Shown here piece after piece: positions 11,301 to 23,300 of a stretch of DNA of 64,000 nucleotides. This stretch comes from Trachythela sp. YZ-2020 (lineage: Eukaryota; Cnidaria; Anthozoa; Malacalcyonacea; Clavulariidae): assembly GCA_016169945.1 (NCBI GenBank), contig JADLSH010000236.1:2032001-2096000 (forward strand), given 5' to 3'. The notes under the pieces are model-generated. The model was not told where the DNA came from, ran no database searches, and saw nothing but the letters and a program-made list of their open reading frames with translations. The position numbers and the translations under genes are program-made. Position 1 is the stretch's first letter. Every line of letters starts with the position of its first letter.

Positions 11301-14300
11301 CTCTTCGTTAGACTTGGCTACTAACTTCCAGACGAAGTCCCTTCGTTAGACTTGGCTACTAACTTCCAGACGAAGGCCCTTCGTTAGACTTGGCTACTAA
11401 CTTCCAGACGAAGTCCCTTCGTTAGACTTGGCTACTAACTCCCAGACGAAGGCTCTTCGTTAGACTTGGCTACTAACTTCCAGACGAAGTCCCTTCGTTA
11501 GACTTGGCTACTAACTTCCAGACGAAGGCCCTTCGTTAGACTTGGCTACTAACTTCCAGACGAAGGTCCTTCGTTAGACTTGGCTACTAACTTCCAGACG
11601 AAGGCTCTTCGTTAGACTTGGCTACTAACTTCCAGACGAAGGTCCTTCGTTAGACTTGGCTACTAACTTCCAGACGAAGGCTCTTCGTTAGACTTGGCTA
11701 CTAACTTCCAGACGAAGGCTCTTCGTTAGACTTGGCTACTAACTTCCAGACGAAGGCTCTTCGTTAGACTTGGCTACTAACTTCCAGACGAAGGCTCTTC
11801 GTTAGACTTGGCTACTAACTTCCAGACGAAGGCTCTTCGTGACGCTCAAAGTTCTTGTTGAATTTTTCAGGTAGTTTGATCCTGAAGACCCGAAGCTTAT
11901 CGTATAGACGGTACCTACACTGGTACCACACGTTCAAGATACAATGGAGCTCACTGGATGATTCTGGTTGATGCATTCAAGGGATACTGTGCACTCAGCA
12001 TCTTTTTCTTCCTTATGTCAAACGATTTCACCTTAAAACCTCTCTCTAATAAGCCGTCCTTGTGGATAAATAAATGTATTAAACGCCCTCCCCCCCCTCT
12101 CTCTATTTAGTTCTTCCCTCCCCCTAACCCTCTCCTTCATATGCTCTGATTAGATTTATTAAACGCCTCCCCCCCCTCTCTCTATTTAGTTCTTCCCTCC
12201 CCCTAACCCTCTCCTTCATATGCTCTGATTAGATTTATTAATTGGTCTGGACGTTCACAGCAATGCAGCTAAATCAACAAGCCCTCTCTAATAATATTGC
12301 CCTCTCAAACATACTTGAAATAAATAGGCCCCTGCTGGCTTAGTAGAAGATCTACAGTAATCGCAAACTTAAGGTGACGATATGATGTGCCCTGCTGCTA
12401 AATGGTTTAATTACGTTACTTGCTGCTTATTTAGTTCTATTTAAATAATTTAACTTTTCTTTATTGAATTTAGTTTAAAAACTTTGAATTAAGCTTTCTT
12501 TAGTGAACACTGTTTTAGGTAAACTTGGTAAGATTGATGGAAAATTTACTTTTTAAAGATTTAAAATAGAGATGCACGGAAAAATACACAAACTAAAACA
12601 ATAGCGCCAATCAATCTTGGAACAACCAGCTGTCCCTTAGCAGACATTTGTTACCTGAAGGTTAACATTTTCACAATGAAATTATGTGCACACCTGGTAG
12701 TATTAAAACACATACATTGTGACAATAAACTTGTTAAGCTGAATATCAAAGCTGATTTATCTATGTTAAGCTGATTTTCTACTCCTAGGTGTGGTCAATT
12801 CGTGTGGACATCACAGTGTTAGACGATGGTGGAAATATTATAGATTGTGCGTCCATTGCCACCATCACTGCATTGTCTCATTTTAGGTTGGTTTTTGTTT
12901 ATGTTTAATATTTCTGAAACTATTATTCACGCTTAGCCTATAAACATGAAGTTGTTAATTACGATTTAATCATTCGTTGGATGATGAATACGTATTGACG
13001 TAGTAGTAACATAGAATCGTTGATACGTAAAATTGATTTAGGACAATTTTAATGGGAACCGTTGATACGTGTGATGAGCCCATGTCTTCAAGTTGACAAG
13101 TTCGTGTCATGATGACGATCCTATGCCTATGGATTTTACCTAAATTTTTTAAAGCTTTTTTTAAACTTATATATTAGTAGATCAAGCCTGTCTTACTTAG
13201 GCCTAAATCCGCCATTTTTGGGGTACTGCTTTGCAAACGATGTGAAAAACGACTTTTGAAAAATTTAACACTAAATTTACCATGATGATTATACTTGCAA
13301 CTATTCTTATAAAAAGTCCCATTTTGCAGTGCCTACATTCTCTGATCTGGAGGAGGCAGTACCCAAAAATGGCGGGTACGCCCAGGGTGAGAAAGGCTAA
13401 CTGAGTGTATTAGTATCCTGGTACCACGGTTACCCACCCCCCCCTGGGCGACCTGAAGTTTGTAACATGCATGGGATGGAAGAAAACGTGTTTTTATTAC
13501 TATTCGACAAATATTTAACTATTGCAATAGCTATTCTAGGGTACCGTCAAATGGTGAAATGTAGTTTAAAATTATGTAACTTTTTCCCATTCAGACGTCC
13601 TGATGTGTCTGTTTCTGGTGAAGAAGTTACAATAGTGAGTTTATTTCGCTTTATTCAATAAACTTTCTACCATTCCATTAATTTAAAGTTACGTTTGTTG
13701 ACAATTACATGAGAGAACTTACGGCTGCGGCACAGGCTACAATTACACGTAAGATGTAAAAAACAGACGGATAACGACATCTCGGTGATGTAAAACTATG
13801 CTGCCCAGTGACCTTAAAAGCGAACGTTATTGGTAGTTTATAGACGTTTTTCACAAAGATGATGGCCAAAAGGTTGGTTACGTGTGACAGAATTTCAGTC
13901 TCCTTTCCGTTTCATGTCCAAGTAGTTTAATAATTGAAATTTATGGATCTTTGAAACTTGTGGCCCACGCCATCTTTTTGAAAAATGTCGATTAAACCTT
14001 CAAAACGACTTCATCAGTCTTATTTATCTAATATTAATATCATCTAAAGTTGACGTTCATTAGCATGGTATCATGACTGACAAGACAACGATACGGTTCT
14101 GATTACTAAATAGGAGGATATTTTATATAAAGAAGAATAATGGGAAATGTTTTATAGGATATATAGTCCCTCTACAATCATTCTACCCCGGGGGATTCAA
14201 GGAAAACCTTTCCCTATGTTGGATGAAATTAGGCTAACAAAGAAAATCCTATCTGGCGGCAGTGACGTCAGATAGGAATCATCCATATAGCCACCATGTG

Positions 14301-17300
14301 TGCAAGATTATTTCATTATTTTCTAGTATTCAGTTGAAGATCGTGATCCAGTGCCATTGAGCGTACATCACATTCCTATTTATGTGACATTCGCATTTTA
14401 CGACAATGGGTGAGGATGATTTGATCATAAAATTATTATAGTAGACTTGTTTGCAAGATTTGCATTACATATTTGCAGCACAAAAACATTGATTGCCCAC
14501 TTGATTTAAAAACCGGTTGTATTTACTTACAATAAGCTTCGGGTCTTTAGGATCAATCTTCGAGCGAAGGCCCTTCTGTCTTTGTATTTACTTACATAAT
14601 TACATTGTAGCCTCGGTTTCTTTTGTTCTAACAGGGACGTTTAATCACGTATTTCCCTCATTACCCATGCATACGCTTTTGTCTTCTAAATTTCCCCGGG
14701 GAAATTTAGTTGAAAACAAAAGATTTCTTTGTCTTCTAATTTTCCCCTGCATGCTCATTACCTCTCATTGGAGAGTTGTACCTCATCGAAAATCATCGGC
14801 ACAACTATGGACAGTATCTGACGACACCGGGACACATACGAACGATCACTTTGCCACTTTTATTCCGCAATCTTGAACATTCCAATTGTGGGATAAAATT
14901 CGGTTTATGCGCATGCCTAAAAAGAATGAACACGGAGATGTGTTTCTGCGCGTGCGTATATATGAAAAGTGTTCATCCCACAATCAAACGACAATCAAAC
15001 AGCATTCAAAACAGACCAACACATGTAATTACAAACTAAACGCACGCTTTGAGGATAGGAAATGACCACAGAATAGGAAATGACCACAGAATAGGAAATG
15101 ACCACAGAATAGGAAATGACCACAGAATAGGAAATGACCACAGAATAGGAAATGACCACAGAATAGGAAATGACCAGAAAGGCCACTCAGCAGTGCAACG
15201 TGACACCCTATTTTTATGCAGTTATCTGGCCAGAATAATGGCGGACCAGCCAATTCAGCGTGTTTATTGGTCAGAAAATGCAATTGACTGGCGTGAATAA
15301 TAGTAATGAACATGCGTAATGCGACATGCGCAGCGTCAACAACTTCAAAGGTTCGGCCTCAAGTGGCCCTTCTAGTCATTTCCTATTCTATGCTTTTACT
15401 AAACCTCCCTCGGTTTGCGGGTCATTTAATCACTAATTTCCCTCAAAGCGTGCGTTTACTTATAAGTATTGCTCATACATAGTATTAAAGGATTACCGAA
15501 TGGTTTTCCGTGCAGGATTGCGTGATCCTAACACGCGGGATGTTGCGAGACTTTCTGAAAGCGTAAAAAATACGAGCCGATAGGCGAGTATTTTTTAGCT
15601 TTCAGAAAGTCGAGTATCGACAAAGAAACAACAGCATAGTTCCCCGTTTTCCCGACATTTTAACTAAAACCCCGCGAAGCGCCTAAAATTTTCCGCGCAT
15701 GATTGTCTCATCCTGCACTGGTATTGACCAATCACAGCTCGCGTAGTAAACATGTTATTTTATAATGTAGAATACTACCCACACTCTTACATAGTATTGT
15801 AGAATACTACCCACACTCTTACATAGTATTGTAGAATACTACCCACACTCATACATTGTATTGTAGAATACTACCCACACTGGACGTTTGAAATATATAT
15901 TTCAGAGGTTTACTACTGGTGGATCCTACAGACAGAGAAGAGAGTGTCATGGATGGTCAAATGATGATGGCTATGAATATTGATCGTGAAATTTGTGCAG
16001 TTCAAATGAATGGAGGATTATCTCTGGAAGCTGAACAGGTTACTAGAGTCAGAACCTCCCAATTCGATATTTTGATAGCCCGCGTGCAGGCCCACTGATG
16101 GAGAGGAATAGTGAGCCTGCACGGAAGACCGGATAAAATCTAAAACACCCCTTTTCTAAACACGCCGCCTTCGCGCGTCAAGTGTCAAAAAATAACCAAT
16201 GACAGCAAAGCAAAAAATAAACAAACTCGCATGAAAACATTGCGGGATTTTCTCTGAGTATCCAAAATAAAAATAAAGTATGAATGGATATATCAACTCC
16301 AAAAAAGCAAGCAAACAAGTCTGATTTAAATAACTTTTGCCGAATTTGCAAGTGCTCATTCTCAACTAAATTCGGAACAGGCAAGTTAGGACGAATTTCG
16401 ACAGAAAACATATTTAAAACGTCAAATCGTGAGGGAAGCCGTGGTACCACATTAGCATTGATTTGCGCTTCCGTCGGCATTGTTATAAATAAATCGTCAC
16501 GTTTATCAGATCGTGTGTGCAATGCTTGTGGGCGGAAAGTACGAAATTTGTATCAATTATTCAATTTGGTAAAGAACACGACAAACGAAGAGAATGTTGA
16601 GAGTCCCGCTCGTTTCAAACGGCAATTTCAAACGGCAATTTCAAACGGCGTTTCAAACAGCCAATCAGAATGCTGCGTTCGTGTACGTACGCGGAAAACA
16701 TAAAATACCCGGTCTTCCGTGCAGGCCCACTATTCCTCTCCATCAGTGGGCCTGCACGCGGGCTAGTATTTTGAGTTCGGAGGCAATTTGTGAGAGCAGT
16801 AGAGTTATATTCTGTAGTTTTTAAAAGTCGTGCATGATTGTAATGAAAGACTAAGCTGATTGTGTATAATACAAGGTATAAATTTGTTGGTGGAAGCGGT
16901 AATGAATATATATTGAGAACAGTTCTCCACCAACTATAGCAGGATATGCAGTAACTAAGAAGCGAAACGAATGACAACGTAATTATATATCTCACTTAAA
17001 ATTAACCCACCCCAGGGATGAATTTACTGGGAGTGCAGGGGGGGTACGCACCCACCGCTCCTATGCTTGGCCAAGGGGGGGTACCAATTCCCACATCAAA
17101 TTCAAATTTTGGATTTGACAGGGCATTTATCAAACAAAAATAGAATATCGGCTCATTGATGGGCCTTCTTGACCATCCAGGCAATCTTATTTTCAAACAT
17201 TTTCTGACAAGATGACCCCTTGACCCTGCGGGGGGTGCCCTCAGTGATGATTTACCCTGCCTCGGTTACTGGACACGCCCTGCTTCATTACCATTTCATG

Positions 17301-20300
17301 GGTCGTATGATGAAAGCCAGAGGTACTCTAGTAAGCCTTTGACTCAGTCACGTTTGATCTGCGTCTTTCGCAACTCAACTCTCAGCTGAAAGGAAGGATG
17401 ATCAGCATCCCCTACCATTACCTTTCTAAAATTATTTGCAAAACCTGTAACATTTAAAACATCCTGTTTTGTTAGAGCTTGTAAAACTTGGAACGTTTTA
17501 AGTTGAGACCTTCGTCATAGATAGAGATATTAATTTGAATGTTTAACTTACATGACAAGGTACAATATCGAAAAACTATGGCAGGATTGAAAGAAACAAG
17601 TGTTTATTGTTCATTTTTTGTCTTGTTACATGATATAAACATTTATTGATAAATTTTGTAAGAAGTTATTTTTTTTGTAGGTTTTAAGGTGTTCACAAAT
17701 TTCTGCTGTAAAAGTTGCTGACATCACTGAACTTATTCATAAAGCGCTTAGAGTTGATGAAGGAGCCAGGTAAGAGACCCAAGTTTAGTTTTGATGATGG
17801 GTGTCATTTGTTTATATTGATGGTTGTAATGACGGTTATGCTGATAGTGATGGTATAATGATGGTGGTTATGATATCATGGTTGAGGATTGTCGTGTTTG
17901 TGGTGATGATGTTGATGTTAATGATGGTACAATTATTAGATGATGGTTATAATAGTCGTTGTTGTGTCTATTGTGCGCAAATAACATTGAATTATATACT
18001 TTATGTTTTTATACAAATGTGTGTTCGGAAAGGCGTGAAGATTTGTATAAATACATGTGTCGTGTTAGAAGAGATAATGTGTTTGACGAGTTATGTCAAA
18101 TTTATGAAGAGTTGAAGCCTTTGAATTTTGGTAAAATTATGGCTTACTTGACTATAGTTTATAAAGTGAGTGATTTTTGTGACAGTGAAACAGTTTGTAA
18201 AGCCGTTCAAATGACTGTACATAGAGGATTTAAGACAAATTGATTTACCGAGCTATGATATAAAATTGTCTTGGCCTTGGCGAGTAATATCGTGGTATTA
18301 GGTTTGAGGTGTTAAGCATAAGCTCAAGATCGGTACCAAAATAAAAGGCAAAACAATAACAATAAATAATTAATTAATTCCTTTGTGCTGTCTTATGTTC
18401 AGTTCTTGCTTCACCTCGCATGCTCAGTCCTCGCAATTTTCGGCGGCAAAAGGCAATTGCCGCCGATAATGCCGCCGAAGATTAAATTATCGGCGGCAAT
18501 TTTTTGCCGCCGACGAATTTTTGTGTCACTGATGATGCTTCACTGCCTTCTCAATTCGATTAATTCTTCCAAGTATGAACATATGATTATGATTTTAATT
18601 ATTTGTAGTTCACTTCACAGAAAATAATTCGGGAAAGTGAACTATTCTTTTGTGAACACTTTTATTTTTGTGGCTTATTTTAAAATACATCGAAAGTAGT
18701 TCTGATATACTTCATGTAACTTCAAGTTCCGCCAAACATACACACCGCTGACCACGTGTAACGACGGGTTTGGTTTCGTCAATGTCACAGAATAGAGATG
18801 AGCTTCGACGTAGTGTAACAAAGTTAAAACTAAAAGATTGATAGCTGGTCTCAATGTTATTGTGTGTGAAACAACGTTTCTTCGAATATCAAACACTTTT
18901 AATCAGTAGATTAACATACTCAAGGAAATTGGGAATATGCCCTTTGCAGCTGGACTAAAAACACGTAGCATAACAATAGCTACGTCCAGTTGGTGGATAG
19001 CTCTTTTGCTTTTTACCTTGTTTTGAAAATACCGATATGTATATTCAGTTTCTTTCTCAGTCTATATTATGCTACAAAAATACTCCTACCCCTCAAAATT
19101 GTTTATATTATGCTTTTGTGGTGTTCATTTAAACAGTTGTAGACACAGTAGACACACGTGTACCTGTGGCCGGGTGCCTATTTTTATTATGGTTATGGTG
19201 ATATAGTGATGGTATAATGATGGTATAATGATGGTGGCTATGATGATGGTTGAAGATGCTTGTGTTTCTGGTGATGGTTGTGATAATTTTGATGTATAAT
19301 AATAATGGTTATGGTGATAGTTATGATGGTGGTTGTAATAATAAATAATAATGTAATAATAATAATGTAATAATAATAATGTAATAATAATGATGTAATA
19401 ATAATGATGTTATAATAATGGTAATTATGACTGTTATGATGTTACTCGTCTTTGCATCGACTAACGCCGGTCGAAGGGATTTTGAAAGAGAAATTCGCAC
19501 ACAAAGACCTCGAATCCGGTAAGAACCGGGTGTTCAGCGAGGAATGGGTCTGTTTGGTTATACTATAAAGACATGAATACACTGTACACACATTTAGCGT
19601 GTGATCACACAAAGTCAAAGTAAGCCGATTTTAAACATTTTTTATTGATAACATTCTTTAGAAAATCTGGCAAGTTAAACGCGACCGGAATAACACAAGA
19701 TGTTCAACGTATCACATTGACAACAGAAGAAGAAAGTGTAATGGACGTTACTGAAACTTTACAAACTTTAACATCTCCAGGTAGTTTTTTTTACTTTATA
19801 ATAACATGATATTGTCGGTTTCAAGTTATTCTATTTTTCTGTTTATCTTTCTTCTGACTTCAAATGCCTGCAAGATAGTACTTTTTGAAGATACAAAGTT
19901 CATATCGAAGTTGTTTCTGACAATATCATGATGTTTCAGTTTTCTCAACAAGCAACTTCACTAACAAGGAAGGAAATCCAATTCACAAAACAGGGGGACG
20001 TAGCCAGCCCAAAGATATGGTGACATGTGCCCCTCTACTCTTAAATATTTTATGGGTTTTTGTATACTTATTTCCCCGCATTTAAACTGCACTTGATTAG
20101 AGAAAAAAATACCCTATTAGATGCCCTATACAGAAACAAAGCTGCTGTTAGTGCAGTCCCAGACCCCCTTAAGCTGTTGTTGGTGCAGTCCCAGACCCCC
20201 TTAAGCTGCTATTGCTGTTGGTGCAGTGCCAGACCCCCTTAAGCTGCTATTGCTGTTGGTGCAGTACCAGACCCCCTTAAGCTGCTGTTAGTGTAGTCCC

Positions 20301-23300
20301 AGATCCCCTTAAACTGCTGTTAGTGCAGTGCCAGATCCACTTAAGCTGCTGTTGGTGCAGTGCCAGACCCCCTTAAGCTGCTGTTAGTGCAGTCCCAGAC
20401 CCCCTTAAGCTGCTCTTGGTGCAGTCCCAGACCCCCTTAAGCTGCTGTTGGTTTGGGTAGGAAATATTCTGAGAACGAAGCTGCGTTGCTTAGTTGTAAT
20501 GTTTTTATAATTTTACCGAAAATTTGTTATGATAAAGCTATGTGTTAATAATTTGAAAATATTTTGTTGTAGAAGATCGTTCAGAAGATAACGAAACAGA
20601 AGAACCGTATCCTCTTAAAAATTGGTTGTAAAATTGCACCATAATGGTTTTATTAAATCTTCGTATATTTTTTGTTGTATTTTCCTTGATTGATTTCTCT
20701 CAGAGATGCTGTGGTTAAGCTTAAGGTAAATTTTCTTGTGCGGATTTGTTGTTTGGTTTTACTTGAACACATTCTGTTACTGTTGATGACATCATAACTT
20801 CCTGTCAATTCATGAAAAACTATTCATAAGTATTATTCATTCATCACAGTATTTCGAATGGTTTCATTTTTTTGGGTACATACTGTACAGCGCAAAATGA
20901 TTTTGGTCTGTCTAACTAGAGATGATTTTCAAAAAAGTACTCAATCTGAAAAGAGTTAATACAATCATGTCTAATATTCCTGTTGATCTTGCAACAGGGA
21001 AAGGGGACTCGGACTAGATTAAAACTAGCCAATACCTCATGAAAATGTCTGCCATGGACTTGTACTTTCCATCACTAAATATAGTATCGACGTTTTGACT
21101 AGTTTCATAAAGAAAACGGACAGAAATAAATTATTCAAGGAAACTGGATTTCTTTTGTATTGCCATGTTGTATTCTAGTTCCGAGCTCCTTGGTCTGATT
21201 CTGTGTCACTGACAAAGTGTTATTGATGTGTTTACAGGGTCTTAATACTGCTGAGATTGGTTTGGGTGGGTGGAACACGTGGATAGATGAGGATATATTA
21301 GAACATGAAGATGTCATTGGATCTGATAGTGAAAATGATAAACAACAACGCGTTACTGGTATGTGTATGTGCATATTTATACCAGCATAGTTACGCAATT
21401 ATGGAATCATTAATGTAGTTTTGTATACTTTTTAATGTGGAAAGCAGGGGTATAGCAAAGGGGGATTCGTTCGGGGGGTTACCGGAACCCCACACTGTCA
21501 CCTCTGTCGGTACAAGATGAATCTAAAAATAACGAAAAAGTGAGGAAATTTCTGATTTCATTAGATATGGATATTGCATTGAAATATTATCAAATGATAT
21601 ATGTTTTATATGTTTATTAAAGTTTATACTGGCAAGTGTATAACATGCTCGAACCACCCCCGAAATACGCGCAGACCACGTCCTTTTGTCGACAAAGTCG
21701 AACATGTACCTCCCCCCCCCTCCCCAAACACACGACGTCTGGGAATATGGTTGAAAATAACCCTTATCGAACACGAGTGGGCGTATTTACACTTTAAAGA
21801 ACTAAGTGTTAAGTTATCCTGGAGCGACCCCGGGTTAGTTGTCGTAGTGTAAATCATATTTTCTCTCATGTTTAGATGAAATTGAATTGTCTGGTGAGAA
21901 TAGCGAAGAAGATGAAACGATTTTGCTAACATCGTCTAATATCACAGATTTTCAAGAAAGGTAAATTTGTAAATGTATAATTATTACACTGTTACGACAT
22001 CTTAACGTCCAGTGTCTGAATTACCTGAAAGATTAAAGAAAACTTTCGAAATTTTAAAGAAGGCCCTTCGTCTGGAGGCTGGTAGTAATAACAAGCGCCC
22101 TCGTACTAACGATAATAATATACACAGAAATATTTGTCGAATTTGATTGGTTGATTCCAGTGCAGTTAATCCCAAACAGCAGTGCAAAAATTTGTAATCA
22201 CAGTGCAATTTTCTGTAATCACAGTGCAATTTTCTGTAATCACAGTGCAATTTTTTGTAATCACAGTGCAAAAATCTGTAATCACTATGAACCAATCAAA
22301 TTTGAGCTAGGTTCTGGGCAAATTGCTCAAAACAAAACAACATGGCGCCCGCTCGCCTAAACTGAAATTTGGATTTTCGGGACGACAATGAGGAAAATTT
22401 AGTTTGCATGAAATATATAAGAAATCCACATGCTTCAGTTCACTTTCAAATGTTTGGCAATGCATAGAAATGACATATAAAATCAATGGTGTAGTCCTGG
22501 AACGCTAACAAGGGGGGCTCTCAGAAGGGGGGTGTGACATGGCCTCAGCCCCCCTCCCAAATCAACATGGAATTTTAACAAGGGGGGCTTAGCCCCCTGA
22601 GCCCCCCTCTCCACTGTATAAAAGGAGCAAAAAATTTATCAGTGGACGGTTCGCGGAAGCTAGTAAGTTGAAAGTATAGTTGTCTCGAACATTTTTATGT
22701 CTATTATTATATGTATATAACATGCACTCGTGAGTTTTTCAAAGACCTCAAATAGCACTCGTCCTTCGGACTCATGCTATTTTGAGGTCTTTGAAAACAC
22801 ACTCGTGCATGTTATATCCAAATTGCACTCGAAACCCAGGGTTCTGCCCACGGTGGGCGGCGCCGGGCGGCAGCACCCAGCACTCAGCAGTGCCGCCCGG
22901 CACTCACGCCAAAGCAGACTCTTCCGCCCGGCACTTGAAAGGTTTCAAATATGCAGTACGAAAACCCCAATGTTCTACTGTGTAATAGATATTTTATACA
23001 AGTAATTTGTTTTTTATTATTTAAACGTTAGTATTAGATGATATTCAGTACTATACAATGCGCACAATATTAGTTACTGGTGATTCGGAGAAATACGCTA
23101 TCCCCCCAAAGCCAGAAAGACGTCTGACGAACGGCTCTAATCACTTTGCACTTTGTTAATCGATGTCGCGCTTCAACCTACTCTGAGACCAGTCGATCAA
23201 GTTTTAAAAGTTGTCTGCAGGGTGTGAGGGGGTCATGCCCTCAGGGCTGCAGGTACCCGGCACTCACATGGTCCTGGGCAGAACCCTGGAAACTATGCTA

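Larger units (their letters stand above)
17770..19661. other. EXOSC9 intron with GATGGT-rich low-complexity tracts
   Basis: Low-complexity GATGGT/TAATGATGG tracts occur at about 17795-17950 and 19185-19440, the second ending in TAATAATAATG repeats. Between them are an unrecognised ORF (17959-18243) and an inverted repeat (18440-18513). Confidence 0.6.

Noticed and set aside
6938..11842. CRISPR-like array
   Set aside because: The repeat is contiguous with no unique spacers, the genome is eukaryotic, and the variation is within the unit.
14995..15313. ORFs reading VVISYS, GHFLFC or IGNDHR repeats
   Set aside because: Translations of the 18-bp MITE-end array.
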